DNA of 64,000 nt, taken from assembly GCA_019739225.1 (NCBI GenBank), contig JAHHDT010000005.1, positions 1-64,000 on the forward strand, read 5' to 3'. Below are positions 1 through 7,019 of this stretch, piece after piece. This DNA is from Aquamicrobium sp. (GTDB lineage: Bacteria > Pseudomonadota > Alphaproteobacteria > Rhizobiales > Rhizobiaceae). A program made the translations under genes and the position numbers. Numbering within the stretch: the first letter of the stretch is position 1; the number at the start of each line of letters is the position of its first letter. Under the pieces are notes generated by a model. That model did no database searches, was not told the DNA's origin, and was given only the letters and a program-made list of their open reading frames with translations.

Positions 1-888
1 CGGGCGCGCCGGATCGGCGGTCCACTCGGCCATCGATCCATCGTACATGCTGGTATTCTTGTTGCCCAGCACCTCGGAGAGCCCGAACCAGGCGACCGAC
101 GCCCAGTGCCCGGTGTTGCAGAACGCGATGTTTTCCTCGTCCGTCGCGAGGCCGACCGCCTCGCTCAGCGCCTTCACGGTCTCGGGACGTGCGAAGCTCG
201 CGTAGTCCGCGCTGTAGAGGTCGGAATGCTGGATGTTCACGGAACCGGGGATCGTGCCGTTGGCGCGGACGACAGGGCTCTTCGACTTGCCCGTGAACTG
301 TTCCGCGGGACGGCCGTCGACGAGCTTCGTCCCGGCTTCCAGCGCCGCGACAACCTCCTCGGTGGTGGCAAGCAGGTCTTCCTGCGGGTCCGCGGTGAAG
401 GTGGCCGGTTCGGGCGTGACCGCTTCCGCAGTGCGCGCGCCGCCGGCCGCATCGTACTGCCGCCAGCCGCCGTCGAGAATGGAGACATCGTCGTGGCCGA
501 GATATTTGAATGTCCAGTAGATGCGGGTCGCGCCGCCGAATTCGGAGGAATCGGTGCCCCATGGCACGATGACGACATGGTCGTCATTGTCGATGCCGAG
601 GTCGCCGATCAGCTTGGTGATCTGGTCCAGCGGCGGCAGCTTGCCTGGGACCCCGTCGATCTCGGTACGCCAGCCCGCACTTGCGTAGGGAGCAACCACC
701 GCGCCCTCGATATAGGGCGTGTCTCCCAGTTCCGTTTCGGCGACCTTGTCGCGAATGTCGAGGATGACGACGTTTTCCTTGCCGGCGTTCGCCTTGACCC
801 AATCGGCGTCAACCAGCGGACCGGCATCCGCCGCGAGCGCCGGGGCGGCGAGAATCGAAAGCGTGAATGCCAATGAAGCGATGCGCAT
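1..888 (-). CDS. Exported sulfurtransferase (tandem rhodanese type), 3' end beyond window
   Basis: The minus-strand frame runs from ATG at 888 to the left window edge without a stop (296 codons seen). The N-terminus MRIASLAFTLSILAAPALAA is a Sec signal peptide, so the product is probably periplasmic. A first rhodanese-like domain (VVILDIRDK, HVVIVPWGTDSSEFGGA, DDVSILDGGW) is followed by a second (KLVDGRPAEQF) whose active-site loop is FCNTGHWAS, with the candidate persulfide Cys at residue 257. The tandem layout is that of thiosulfate/3-mercaptopyruvate sulfurtransferases, which move sulfane sulfur to a thiophilic acceptor. The CNTGHWA loop differs from the classical CRKGVTA or CGSGVTA loops, so the donor cannot be assigned. 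The C-terminus is not seen. No partner gene is visible. Confidence 0.85.
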   Translation of the reverse strand, partial: MRIASLAFTLSILAAPALAADAGPLVDADWVKANAGKENVVILDIRDKVAETELGDTPYIEGAVVAPYASAGWRTEIDGVPGKLPPLDQITKLIGDLGIDNDDHVVIVPWGTDSSEFGGATRIYWTFKYLGHDDVSILDGGWRQYDAAGGARTAEAVTPEPATFTADPQEDLLATTEEVVAALEAGTKLVDGRPAEQFTGKSKSPVVRANGTIPGSVNIQHSDLYSADYASFARPETVKALSEAVGLATDEENIAFCNTGHWASVAWFGLSEVLGNKNTSMYDGSMAEWTADPARP

Positions 889-1015
889 GTGATCGAACTC
901 CGTATCATTTCCCGAAATCGATCCGGGATCCTGAAAGGGTTTTAGACCTCCGGCGCGTGTCAGAGTCAGCGCACGAGTGCCCGAGCTATCGCCGGCGTCG
1001 ATGGAATACCATTCT

Positions 1016-1501
1016 CTAGAGAAGCCCGAATAGGGAATGAGTTTCCGAGGGCGCTTGGGTCTCGTTTATGCGATCAGGTCCTCTCATCGCGCGTATCGCG
1101 GCCGTGTAGCCTTTCGGGCCAAGCCCGGCGATGACGGCCGTGGCGATCTTCGAAACCAGCGAATGCTGGTAGATGTCCTCCCTCCGGTGGATGTTGGAGA
1201 TGTGCAGCTCGATGATCGGCCGCGGGAACATCTTCAGCGCGTCCAGAATGGCGATGGATGTGAAGGTGAAGGCGGCCGGGTTGATGACGATGCCGGCGGC
1301 AGGGCGGTCGATCGCCTCGTGAACCCAGTCGACGATCTCGTATTCGCGGTTCGACTGCCGGAACTCGATCGGGGTTTCTCCGGCCGCAGAGCGGCACATC
1401 GCCTCGACCTCGGCCAGCGTCGTACTGCCATAGATTGCCGGCTCGCGCGTGCCGAGGCGATTGAGGTTCGGTCCGTTGAGAACATAGATGGGTGCGGTCA
1501 T
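1016..1501 (-). CDS. aroQ: Type II 3-dehydroquinate dehydratase-like protein with altered active-site residues
   Basis: 161 aa, the usual length for type II dehydroquinases, which interconvert 3-dehydroquinate and 3-dehydroshikimate. Conserved features are [14 protein letters not shown] (Arg19), Tyr24, Asn74 in [11 protein letters not shown], and HISNIHRRE (His100, Arg107). Two positions differ from the family: the His of the usual NPGAxTHTS motif is Phe80, and the Arg two residues after the usual REEF motif is Tyr111. Both normally contact substrate. The gene starts 6 bp after the TRAP permease stop, so it is the last gene of a dctP-dctQ-dctM-aroQ unit. This argues for a catabolic role or a related substrate, not the aromatic biosynthetic step. 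Fold assignment is firm; exact substrate is not. Confidence 0.8.
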   Translation of the reverse strand: MTAPIYVLNGPNLNRLGTREPAIYGSTTLAEVEAMCRSAAGETPIEFRQSNREYEIVDWVHEAIDRPAAGIVINPAAFTFTSIAILDALKMFPRPIIELHISNIHRREDIYQHSLVSKIATAVIAGLGPKGYTAAIRAMRGPDRINETQAPSETHSLFGLL

Positions 1502-1507
1502 GAAGGA

Positions 1508-2809
1508 TCAGCCCTGGTAGCCCAGCAGACGGGGCAGGAAGAGGACGAGGTCGGGGAAGAATGTGATGAGCGCCAGCGAGGCCAGCATCGCATAGAGGAA
1601 CGGAAGGATGTCGCGCACCAGCGCGCGCAGCGACACCTGTCCGATATTGGTCATGATGAACAGGAGCAGGCCGTAGGGCGGCGTGATCAGGCCGATCATG
1701 ATGTTGACCACGCAGACGATGCCGAAATGCACGAGGTCGACGCCGAGCGCCTGCGCGGTGGGGATCAGCACCGGGATGACGATAAGGATGATCGTCGTGC
1801 CTTCCAGCAGGCAGCCCAGCGCCAGCAGCAGGATGTTGACGATGATCAGGAACGTCGTTGGCGACAGGTCGAAGCCCTGCAGGAAAACGCTCAGCGTCCG
1901 CGGGATGTTCTCGACCGTCACGACATAGTTGAAGACCAGCGCGCCGGCGATCAGCATGCCGATCGACGCGGTCGTGCGGGCGCTCGACAGCAGCGTCTTG
2001 TATGTGCCGCGCCAGGTCACGGTGCGGTAAAGCAATGCCGAAACGAGGAACGCATAGGCCGCCGCAATAGCGGCCGCCTCCGTCGGTGTGGTGATGCCGG
2101 AATAGATGCCGCCGAGCAGCACCACCGGCATCATCAGCGCCGGCAGGGCGCGCAGCGTGATGCCGGGAATCTCGCGCAGCGGCACCGGCTCCTCGACCGG
2201 AAAGTTGCGCTTGCGGGCTATATGCACCACCAGCCCCATCTGCATCAGGCCCATCAGCAGCCCGGGCACCATGCCGCCGAGGAACAGGTAGCCGATCGAC
2301 GCATCGGAAACGAGCGCGTAGAGCACGACCGGGATCGAGGGCGGAATGATCGGCCCGATGACGGCGGTCGCGGCGGTCAGCGCGGCGGCGAAGCTCGCCG
2401 GATAACGACCGCCATCGGTCATCATCTTCTGCATCATCTTGCCGACGCCGGCAGCATCGGCGATGGCCGAGCCGGACATTCCGGCGAAGATGATCGACTG
2501 GACGACGTTGACCTGGGCGAGGCCGCCCCGGAACCGCCCGACCAGCGCGTTGCAGAAGCCCAGCAGACGTTCGGTCATCGAACCGCTGTTCATGATCTCG
2601 GCGGAGAGTATGAACAGCGGCACCGCGAGCAGGATGTAGCTCGTATACATGCCGTTGAGCAGCTGCTCCGCCGCCGTGCCCATGTCGAGGCCGGCCAGGT
2701 AGAGATAGACGATAGAGCCGGCGATCATGGCGTGGCCGATCGGCAGGCCAAGCAGGCTCAGGCCGATGATCGCAATAAGGCAAAGCGTGAACGGATCGGT
2801 GAAACTCAT
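1508..2809 (-). CDS. TRAP transporter large permease (DctM family)
   Basis: 433 aa with about 12 hydrophobic segments. Typical DctM stretches include LSLLGLPIGHAMIAGS, GMSGSAIADAAGVGKMM and IGPIIPPSIPVVLYA. This is the ion-coupled membrane subunit that takes substrate from the periplasmic DctP protein. I chose the ATG at 2809 because it overlaps the stop of the small permease by four bases (ATGA), which indicates translational coupling; a longer in-frame start exists upstream but would run deep into that gene. Together with the flanking dctP, dctQ and aroQ-like genes it forms one minus-strand unit. Substrate is probably a carboxylate related to quinate, shikimate or dehydroquinate, inferred only from neighbours. 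Confidence 0.92.
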   Translation of the reverse strand: MSFTDPFTLCLIAIIGLSLLGLPIGHAMIAGSIVYLYLAGLDMGTAAEQLLNGMYTSYILLAVPLFILSAEIMNSGSMTERLLGFCNALVGRFRGGLAQVNVVQSIIFAGMSGSAIADAAGVGKMMQKMMTDGGRYPASFAAALTAATAVIGPIIPPSIPVVLYALVSDASIGYLFLGGMVPGLLMGLMQMGLVVHIARKRNFPVEEPVPLREIPGITLRALPALMMPVVLLGGIYSGITTPTEAAAIAAAYAFLVSALLYRTVTWRGTYKTLLSSARTTASIGMLIAGALVFNYVVTVENIPRTLSVFLQGFDLSPTTFLIIVNILLLALGCLLEGTTIILIVIPVLIPTAQALGVDLVHFGIVCVVNIMIGLITPPYGLLLFIMTNIGQVSLRALVRDILPFLYAMLASLALITFFPDLVLFLPRLLGYQG

Positions 2810-3315
2810 AGGCCGGAACCCGTATGTTCCGCGTCGCGACCGGCGATGTCGCCACGCATGGCGCTCCACACCAGCCAGCCATAGCGAAGGATCGCAGCGG
2901 CCGCGAACAGCAGATAGATCGAAAACAGGTAGTCGAAGCGGATCTTGAGATAGGCGGTCGACTGGACTTTCATGAAAGTCACGTAGTCGTAGACCGCGGG
3001 AAAGGAGAGCGCGTAGATGACGACGAGCGCAACGGCGAACAGGATCGTCATCACGCGCCGCACGGCGGGGTTGACCGAGCCGTAGACGAGGTCGAAACGG
3101 ATTTCCTCATCCTCGCGCAGCACGAACGCCGCGCCCCACAACACCAGCCACAGCCACATGATGACGGTGAGTTCCGACGTCCAGCCGATCGGAAAGTTGA
3201 GGAAGTAGCGGAAGACCACCTGCGCCATGAAGGCGAGGAACATGACCGCCAGCATCAGCGCCAGCAGGTTTTCCGCGCGTCGATAGAGAAACTGCCCGAT
3301 GCGAGCGAACCGCAT
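2806..3315 (-). CDS. TRAP transporter small permease (DctQ family)
   Basis: 169 aa with four predicted membrane helices, for example LLALMLAVMFLAFMAQVVF and VMTILFAVALVVIYALSF, and the family signature around SELTVIMWLWLVLWGAAFVL. It pairs with the large permease, whose start it overlaps by 4 bp. The ATG at 3315 is preceded by GGAGGT at good spacing. It follows the binding-protein gene after about 96 bp that carries a short perfect hairpin. Family membership is clear; substrate is unknown. Confidence 0.9.
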   Translation of the reverse strand: MRFARIGQFLYRRAENLLALMLAVMFLAFMAQVVFRYFLNFPIGWTSELTVIMWLWLVLWGAAFVLREDEEIRFDLVYGSVNPAVRRVMTILFAVALVVIYALSFPAVYDYVTFMKVQSTAYLKIRFDYLFSIYLLFAAAAILRYGWLVWSAMRGDIAGRDAEHTGSGL

Positions 3316-3369
3316 GGCGACCTCCGAGCCGGTATCCGCGGTCCGGCGCCGCGGGAAGAAATTCCCGGC

Positions 3370-3385
3370 CCGCCCTGTCGGGCGG
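3370..3385 (-). promoter_or_regulatory. Intercistronic hairpin between dctP and dctQ
   Basis: Perfect inverted repeat CCGCCC-TGTC-GGGCGG in the 96-bp gap between the TRAP binding-protein gene and the small-permease gene. GC-rich hairpins here often protect the upstream mRNA or cause partial termination, giving excess binding protein over permease. There is no T-tract, so full termination is unlikely. Confidence 0.45.
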
Positions 3386-3411
3386 TCCGGGTTGCAAAAG
3401 TCGGGCTCGGA

Positions 3412-4398
3412 TCAGAGCGCGTTGATGCGGTCGACCATGCCCTCCGGCCAGTCCTTGGCCAGTTCGGATTCAAGATACATCTTCTGCGCGTTGCTACGGA
3501 AGGCTTCCAGGTCGGGCGTGTAGATTTCCAGCCCCTGCTCCTTGAAGAACGAAGCCAGTTCCTCCTCGCGCTTGAGGTGCTCGTCGGTGCTCCACTCGAT
3601 CGCGGCATCGGCCGCGGCCTGGACCTTCTCCTGCTGCTCGGGGCTCAGTTTGTTCCATGCGTCGAGCGAAATGGTCAGGAGATCGTAGCCGACGAGATGC
3701 GATGTCATGACGATCTGCGACATGACCTCGTAGAACTTCATGTTCTGCACGTTGGGCAGCGGGTTGTCCTGCCCGTCGATCGCGCCGGTCTGCAGGCCGG
3801 TATAGACCTCGGCATAGGCCATCGGCGTTGGGTTTGCTCCAAGCGCCTGGCCGAGGAACTGCCATGCATCGCCACCGGGCATGCGCAGCTTGATCCCGGC
3901 CATGTCAGCCGGCGTGTTGATCTTCTTGTCCACCCGCAGCCCCACCTGGCGCGCGCCGAAATAGGTCGGGCCCAGAACTTTCACGCCAAGCTGGTCCTCG
4001 ACCATCTGCTTCATTTCCTGGCCGGGTTCGCTGGCAAAGAACGTGCGCAGGTGGTTTGCATCGCGGAAGAGATAGGCGGAGGTAAGCACCGACCACGCTG
4101 GGATCTGGTTGGAAATGTCCTGCGGAGCGATATTGCCCATCTCCAGGTTTCCGCGCTGCAGAGCGACAAGTTCCGTACCCTGCTTGAACAGCGTGCCGCC
4201 GTAATAGCCCTGATAGTCGAACTCGTCACCGATCTGCTCGGCGAACTTCTTCATCATCTCCGCACGGATGTCCTGCTCGGAGAATACGGCGGAAAAGCGC
4301 AACGCGACCTTGTCCTGCGCGGTCGCGGCGACGGTGGAGCCGGCAAGCGCGAGTGCGGCGCCCGCCGCGAGCAGCGCTCGTCTCGTGAAATCGATCAT
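3412..4398 (-). CDS. TRAP transporter periplasmic solute-binding protein (DctP family)
   Basis: 328 aa. MIDFTRRALLAAGAALALAG is an export signal with a Tat-like TRR, cleaved near STVAATAQ. The body has DctP features: KFAEQIGDEFDYQGYYGG, the conserved region around VGLRVDKKINTPADMAGIKLRMPG (binding Arg), and AYAEVYTGLQTGAIDGQDNPL. It captures an organic acid for the DctQM permease. I prefer ATG 4398 over an upstream in-frame start because AGGGAGG lies at correct spacing before it. It is divergent from the first GntR gene with a 182-bp control region between them, so it is probably regulated by one or both GntR proteins. Confidence 0.92.
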   Translation of the reverse strand: MIDFTRRALLAAGAALALAGSTVAATAQDKVALRFSAVFSEQDIRAEMMKKFAEQIGDEFDYQGYYGGTLFKQGTELVALQRGNLEMGNIAPQDISNQIPAWSVLTSAYLFRDANHLRTFFASEPGQEMKQMVEDQLGVKVLGPTYFGARQVGLRVDKKINTPADMAGIKLRMPGGDAWQFLGQALGANPTPMAYAEVYTGLQTGAIDGQDNPLPNVQNMKFYEVMSQIVMTSHLVGYDLLTISLDAWNKLSPEQQEKVQAAADAAIEWSTDEHLKREEELASFFKEQGLEIYTPDLEAFRSNAQKMYLESELAKDWPEGMVDRINAL

Positions 4399-4580
4399 GG
4401 CAGTCCTCCCTGGCCATTCGGTTGGCAACGGCCAGCGTAGCACCGGCCGTCGTGACGAGACTCTTGCCACTAGACAGACCTTCGATCAATAGGTGTTATC
4501 AAAAATCTCCTATATTTCTGTTTCCGTCATTCGAAGCGATATTGCCGGTCCATGTCTTGCGGGGCGCTCGCGAAGCTGCG
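4399..4580. promoter_or_regulatory. Divergent control region between TRAP operon and GntR pair, with a dyad at 4489-4513
   Basis: 182 bp between the divergent starts of dctP and gntR1. It contains an AT-rich stretch unlike the surrounding GC-rich DNA, with a partial inverted repeat: ATAGG at 4489-4493 and CCTAT at 4509-4513, 15-bp spacer. This is a plausible operator for a GntR/FCD regulator, but the arms are short and no experimental consensus is claimed. Confidence 0.4.
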
Positions 4581-5282
4581 ATGAACGCCTCGACCGGGAA
4601 GCGCATCATGTCCGAACTGACCTCCGCACTGGATACCGCGGGCGAAGCAGCCTATCGCCATATCCGCCACGACATCATTTTCGGCGGCCTTGCGCCGGGG
4701 GCGAGGCTCCGGCTGGAACGGCTGCGGGAGACCTATCAGGCGAGCGTGAGCACGCTTCGCGAAATCCTCAACCGGCTGGCGTCGGAGCGACTGGTGCTTG
4801 CCGAAGGCCAGCGAGGCTTTGCTGTCGCGTCGGTATCGCAACAGCATTTTCGCGACCTAGCGGCGATGCGCGAACTGCTGGAGGGCCATGCGCTCAAGGA
4901 ATCCTTCCTGCGCGGCGATGTGGAATGGGAGGGCGCGGTTCTGGCCGCCCATCACAAGCTGGCGCGTATGGAAGCCCAGATGGCGGGCGGCGACCGGTCC
5001 GTCACCGAGGACTGGAAACGCTACGACCGCGAGTTCCATGCGGCTTTGATCTCGGCATGCGGATCGAACGAGCTGATGTCGGCGCACCGTCAGATTTTCG
5101 ATCACTATCTGCGTTATCAGATCATCGCCGTCATCTACCGTGGCGAGGAGGCTTCTTCCGAGCACCGGCAGCTTCTCGAGTGCTCGCTCAAACGCGATCA
5201 TGAGACCGCGATGGCCATTCTGGCGAGGCACATAAGGGCATGCGTCGAGCACACGGTTCGCAACGGCTTGCTGCCGGCCTGA
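4581..5282 (+). CDS. GntR-family transcriptional regulator (FCD subfamily), copy 1
   Basis: 233 aa. The N-terminal winged helix is seen as AYRHIRHDIIFGGLAPGARL, then the recognition region VSTLREILNRLASERLVLAEGQRGFAVA. The C-terminal FCD ligand domain has the expected metal/ligand pattern: Arg-Glu-Leu-Leu-Glu-Gly-His, YDREFHAALISACGSNEL and a late His cluster (MAILARHIRACVEH). Such regulators sense small carboxylates. The ATG at 4581 is the best start; a longer open frame upstream lies in the promoter. It is followed after 47 bp by a clear paralogue and is divergent from the TRAP operon, its likely target. Confidence 0.88.
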   Translation: MNASTGKRIMSELTSALDTAGEAAYRHIRHDIIFGGLAPGARLRLERLRETYQASVSTLREILNRLASERLVLAEGQRGFAVASVSQQHFRDLAAMRELLEGHALKESFLRGDVEWEGAVLAAHHKLARMEAQMAGGDRSVTEDWKRYDREFHAALISACGSNELMSAHRQIFDHYLRYQIIAVIYRGEEASSEHRQLLECSLKRDHETAMAILARHIRACVEHTVRNGLLPA

Positions 5283-5329
5283 TCCGCCGCGCCATTGCAG
5301 GCGACTTCATCCGACATTAAGACGATCGT

Positions 5330-6019
5330 ATGAACCCAGAAGCCGCCCCACTCGCTAACGAACCCGCGCCGACTATCGGAGAAAATGCCTATCGTCGGAT
5401 TCGATCCGACATTGTCTTCGGCCGACTGGTACCCGGGCAGAAGTTGAAGCTGGAGCGCCTGCGCGACGCCTATGGCGCCGGTATCAGTACGTTGCGCGAG
5501 ATCCTGAACCGACTCTCCTCGGAAAGCCTCGTCATGGCCGAAGGCCAGCGCGGTTTCGAGGTGGCGCCCGTTTCCGCCGAAAACCTGCGGGAGATCGCCG
5601 CCTTGCGCCTGCTGCTCGAGGGCCACGCGCTGGAACAGTCGTTTGCGGCCGGCGATATGGACTGGGAAGGTCGCGTCGTTGCGGCGCATCACAAGCTGGC
5701 CACGCTGGAGCGCCGCATGCGCGCCGGCGACTTCAGCGAAACGGAGCTGTGGAAGCGGTACGACTGGGAATTTCACCAGGCGCTCATTTCCGCCTGCGGC
5801 TCCGTCGTGCTGATGGAGACCCATGCCGGCGTTTTCGACAAATACCTGCGCTACCAGATGATTGCCCTGTCGTTCCGAGGCGACATCGCGGCGGAAGAGC
5901 ATCGCATCATGCACGATGCCGCATTGGAAAGAGATGCTGCAAAGGCGCGCGAGGTGCTCGTGCGGCATGTGGAAGGTGGCGTCGAGCACGCGCTTGCCAC
6001 CGGCACGATCGCCTCATAG
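5330..6019 (+). CDS. GntR-family transcriptional regulator (FCD subfamily), copy 2
   Basis: 229 aa and clearly paralogous to the preceding gene: STLREILNRLSSESLVMAEGQRGFEVAPVS against STLREILNRLASERLVLAEGQRGFAVASVS, and matching FCD segments such as WKRYDWEFHQALISACGS and LRYQMIAL. The order is winged-helix domain then FCD ligand-binding domain. The DNA-contacting part is the most conserved, so both proteins may see similar operators, while differences in the FCD half could give different ligands or heterodimers. It lies between copy 1 and the shikimate-dehydrogenase-like gene on the same strand. Confidence 0.88.
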   Translation: MNPEAAPLANEPAPTIGENAYRRIRSDIVFGRLVPGQKLKLERLRDAYGAGISTLREILNRLSSESLVMAEGQRGFEVAPVSAENLREIAALRLLLEGHALEQSFAAGDMDWEGRVVAAHHKLATLERRMRAGDFSETELWKRYDWEFHQALISACGSVVLMETHAGVFDKYLRYQMIALSFRGDIAAEEHRIMHDAALERDAAKAREVLVRHVEGGVEHALATGTIAS

Positions 6020-6032
6020 ATCGCCATATAAA

Positions 6033-6064
6033 ACACAAAACACCAGACATATCGGATTTTGTGT
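6033..6064. promoter_or_regulatory. Inverted repeat upstream of shikimate-dehydrogenase-like gene
   Basis: Perfect 8-bp arms ACACAAAA (6033-6040) and TTTTGTGT (6057-6064) with a 16-bp spacer, in an AT-rich gap between gntR2 and the aroE-like gene. The placement suits an operator for a dimeric regulator or a weak terminator of gntR2 read on the plus strand. The wide spacer favours a protein site over a stable RNA hairpin. Confidence 0.45.
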
Positions 6065-6131
6065 GTTGCGCAGTTGAGGCGCTGCAGGTACGCTTTGGCA
6101 TTCGATCAACCCCGGTTCCAGAGCATCAACC

Positions 6132-6983
6132 ATGGCCGCCATCCGGCTGGGCCTCATCGGCGATCACATAGCCCGCTCCCAATCGCCCCGGCTGCATGTG
6201 CTTGCCGGCAGGCTGTGCGGCCTCGAGGTGACTTATGACAGGTTGATTCCCGCCGACATGGGCATGGATTTCGGCTCGGTCTTCGATCGTTGTGCCGACG
6301 AAGGCTATCGCGGCATCAACGTCACCTATCCCTACAAGGAAACGGTCGTGCCGCGGCTTACGGTGCCGGACCCGCTGACGGCCAGCATCGGCGCCTGTAA
6401 TACGGTGCTGTTCGGCGATGGTTTGCCGCAGGGTCACAATACGGACTTCTCCGGCTTCGCCGCCGCGTTCCGTGCGTCTTTCGGCGATGTATCGCCGGGC
6501 GCCGTCGCGATGGCGGGTGCGGGCGGTGTCGGCAAGGCCATCGCGTTCGCGCTTGCGCGCCTTGGCGCCCGCGAACTGCGCATCTACGACATGGACGCTT
6601 CGCGCGCGCGCGCGCTGGCGGCGGCGCTGGCCGGGACCGGCGTTCCCATGCAGACGATCGTGGCGGAGTCGATCGCGGCGGCGGCGGATGGTTCGGACGG
6701 CCTCATCAACTGCACGCCGATCGGCATGGCAGGCCATCCCGGCTCACCGTTTCCAGGGGATGCACTGCAAGGCCCGGGATGGGCGTTCGACGCGGTCTAT
6801 ACGCCTGTCGATACCCAGTTCCTTCAAGGTGCCGGCGCGGCAGGAATGACGGTGATGAGCGGCTGGGAGCTCTTTTTCCACCAGGGCGTTCAGGCCTTTC
6901 GTCACTTCACCGGGCGCGAGGTCGACGCGCCGGCGCTTCGCAGCGCACTTCTCGACCTGCACCGCGAAGCCGTCGACGGTTGA
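6132..6983 (+). CDS. Shikimate/quinate dehydrogenase family protein (AroE-like)
   Basis: 283 aa with all landmarks of the shikimate dehydrogenase family: SQSP (substrate), GINVTYPYKE with the catalytic Lys, HNTDFSGF (catalytic Asp), the nucleotide loop GAGGVGKA, NCTPIGM and the closing FFHQGVQAF segment. The family catalyses NAD(P)-dependent reduction of 3-dehydroshikimate or oxidation of shikimate/quinate. The acidic residue after the nucleotide-binding strand (IYDMDASRAR) favours NAD and hence an oxidative catabolic role (inference). It lies downstream of two GntR regulators and near the dehydroquinase-like gene. No strong Shine-Dalgarno is seen before ATG 6132. Name AroE, YdiB or QuiB cannot be fixed by sequence alone. 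Confidence 0.82.
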   Translation: MAAIRLGLIGDHIARSQSPRLHVLAGRLCGLEVTYDRLIPADMGMDFGSVFDRCADEGYRGINVTYPYKETVVPRLTVPDPLTASIGACNTVLFGDGLPQGHNTDFSGFAAAFRASFGDVSPGAVAMAGAGGVGKAIAFALARLGARELRIYDMDASRARALAAALAGTGVPMQTIVAESIAAAADGSDGLINCTPIGMAGHPGSPFPGDALQGPGWAFDAVYTPVDTQFLQGAGAAGMTVMSGWELFFHQGVQAFRHFTGREVDAPALRSALLDLHREAVDG

Positions 6984-6997
6984 GTGTACCGTGCCAA

Positions 6998-7019
6998 GCC
7001 GGCCTCAATTGAAGCCGGC
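6998..7019. terminator. Palindrome between convergent genes
   Basis: GCCGGC at 6998-7003 and 7014-7019 flank the palindromic TCAATTGA, giving an almost perfect 22-bp dyad. It sits where the aroE-like gene (plus) and the flavin monooxygenase (minus) converge and overlaps the stop codon of the latter. No T-tract follows, so it may be a weak bidirectional terminator. Confidence 0.45.

Noticed and set aside
1074-2882. 602-codon minus-strand frame overlapping the TRAP permease and aroQ in another frame
   Set aside because: Pro/Arg-rich product without hydrophobic pattern; the other frame encodes clear DctM and DHQase proteins.
1037-2884. 615-codon plus-strand open frame opposite the TRAP permease and aroQ
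   Set aside because: Composition is Arg/His/Asp-rich with no family motif; it is the antisense shadow of GC-rich genes that carry full family features on the minus strand.
4399-6131. Possible integration or transposition at the GntR duplication
   Set aside because: No transposase, target-site duplication or terminal inverted repeat is seen; simple tandem gene duplication explains the pair.
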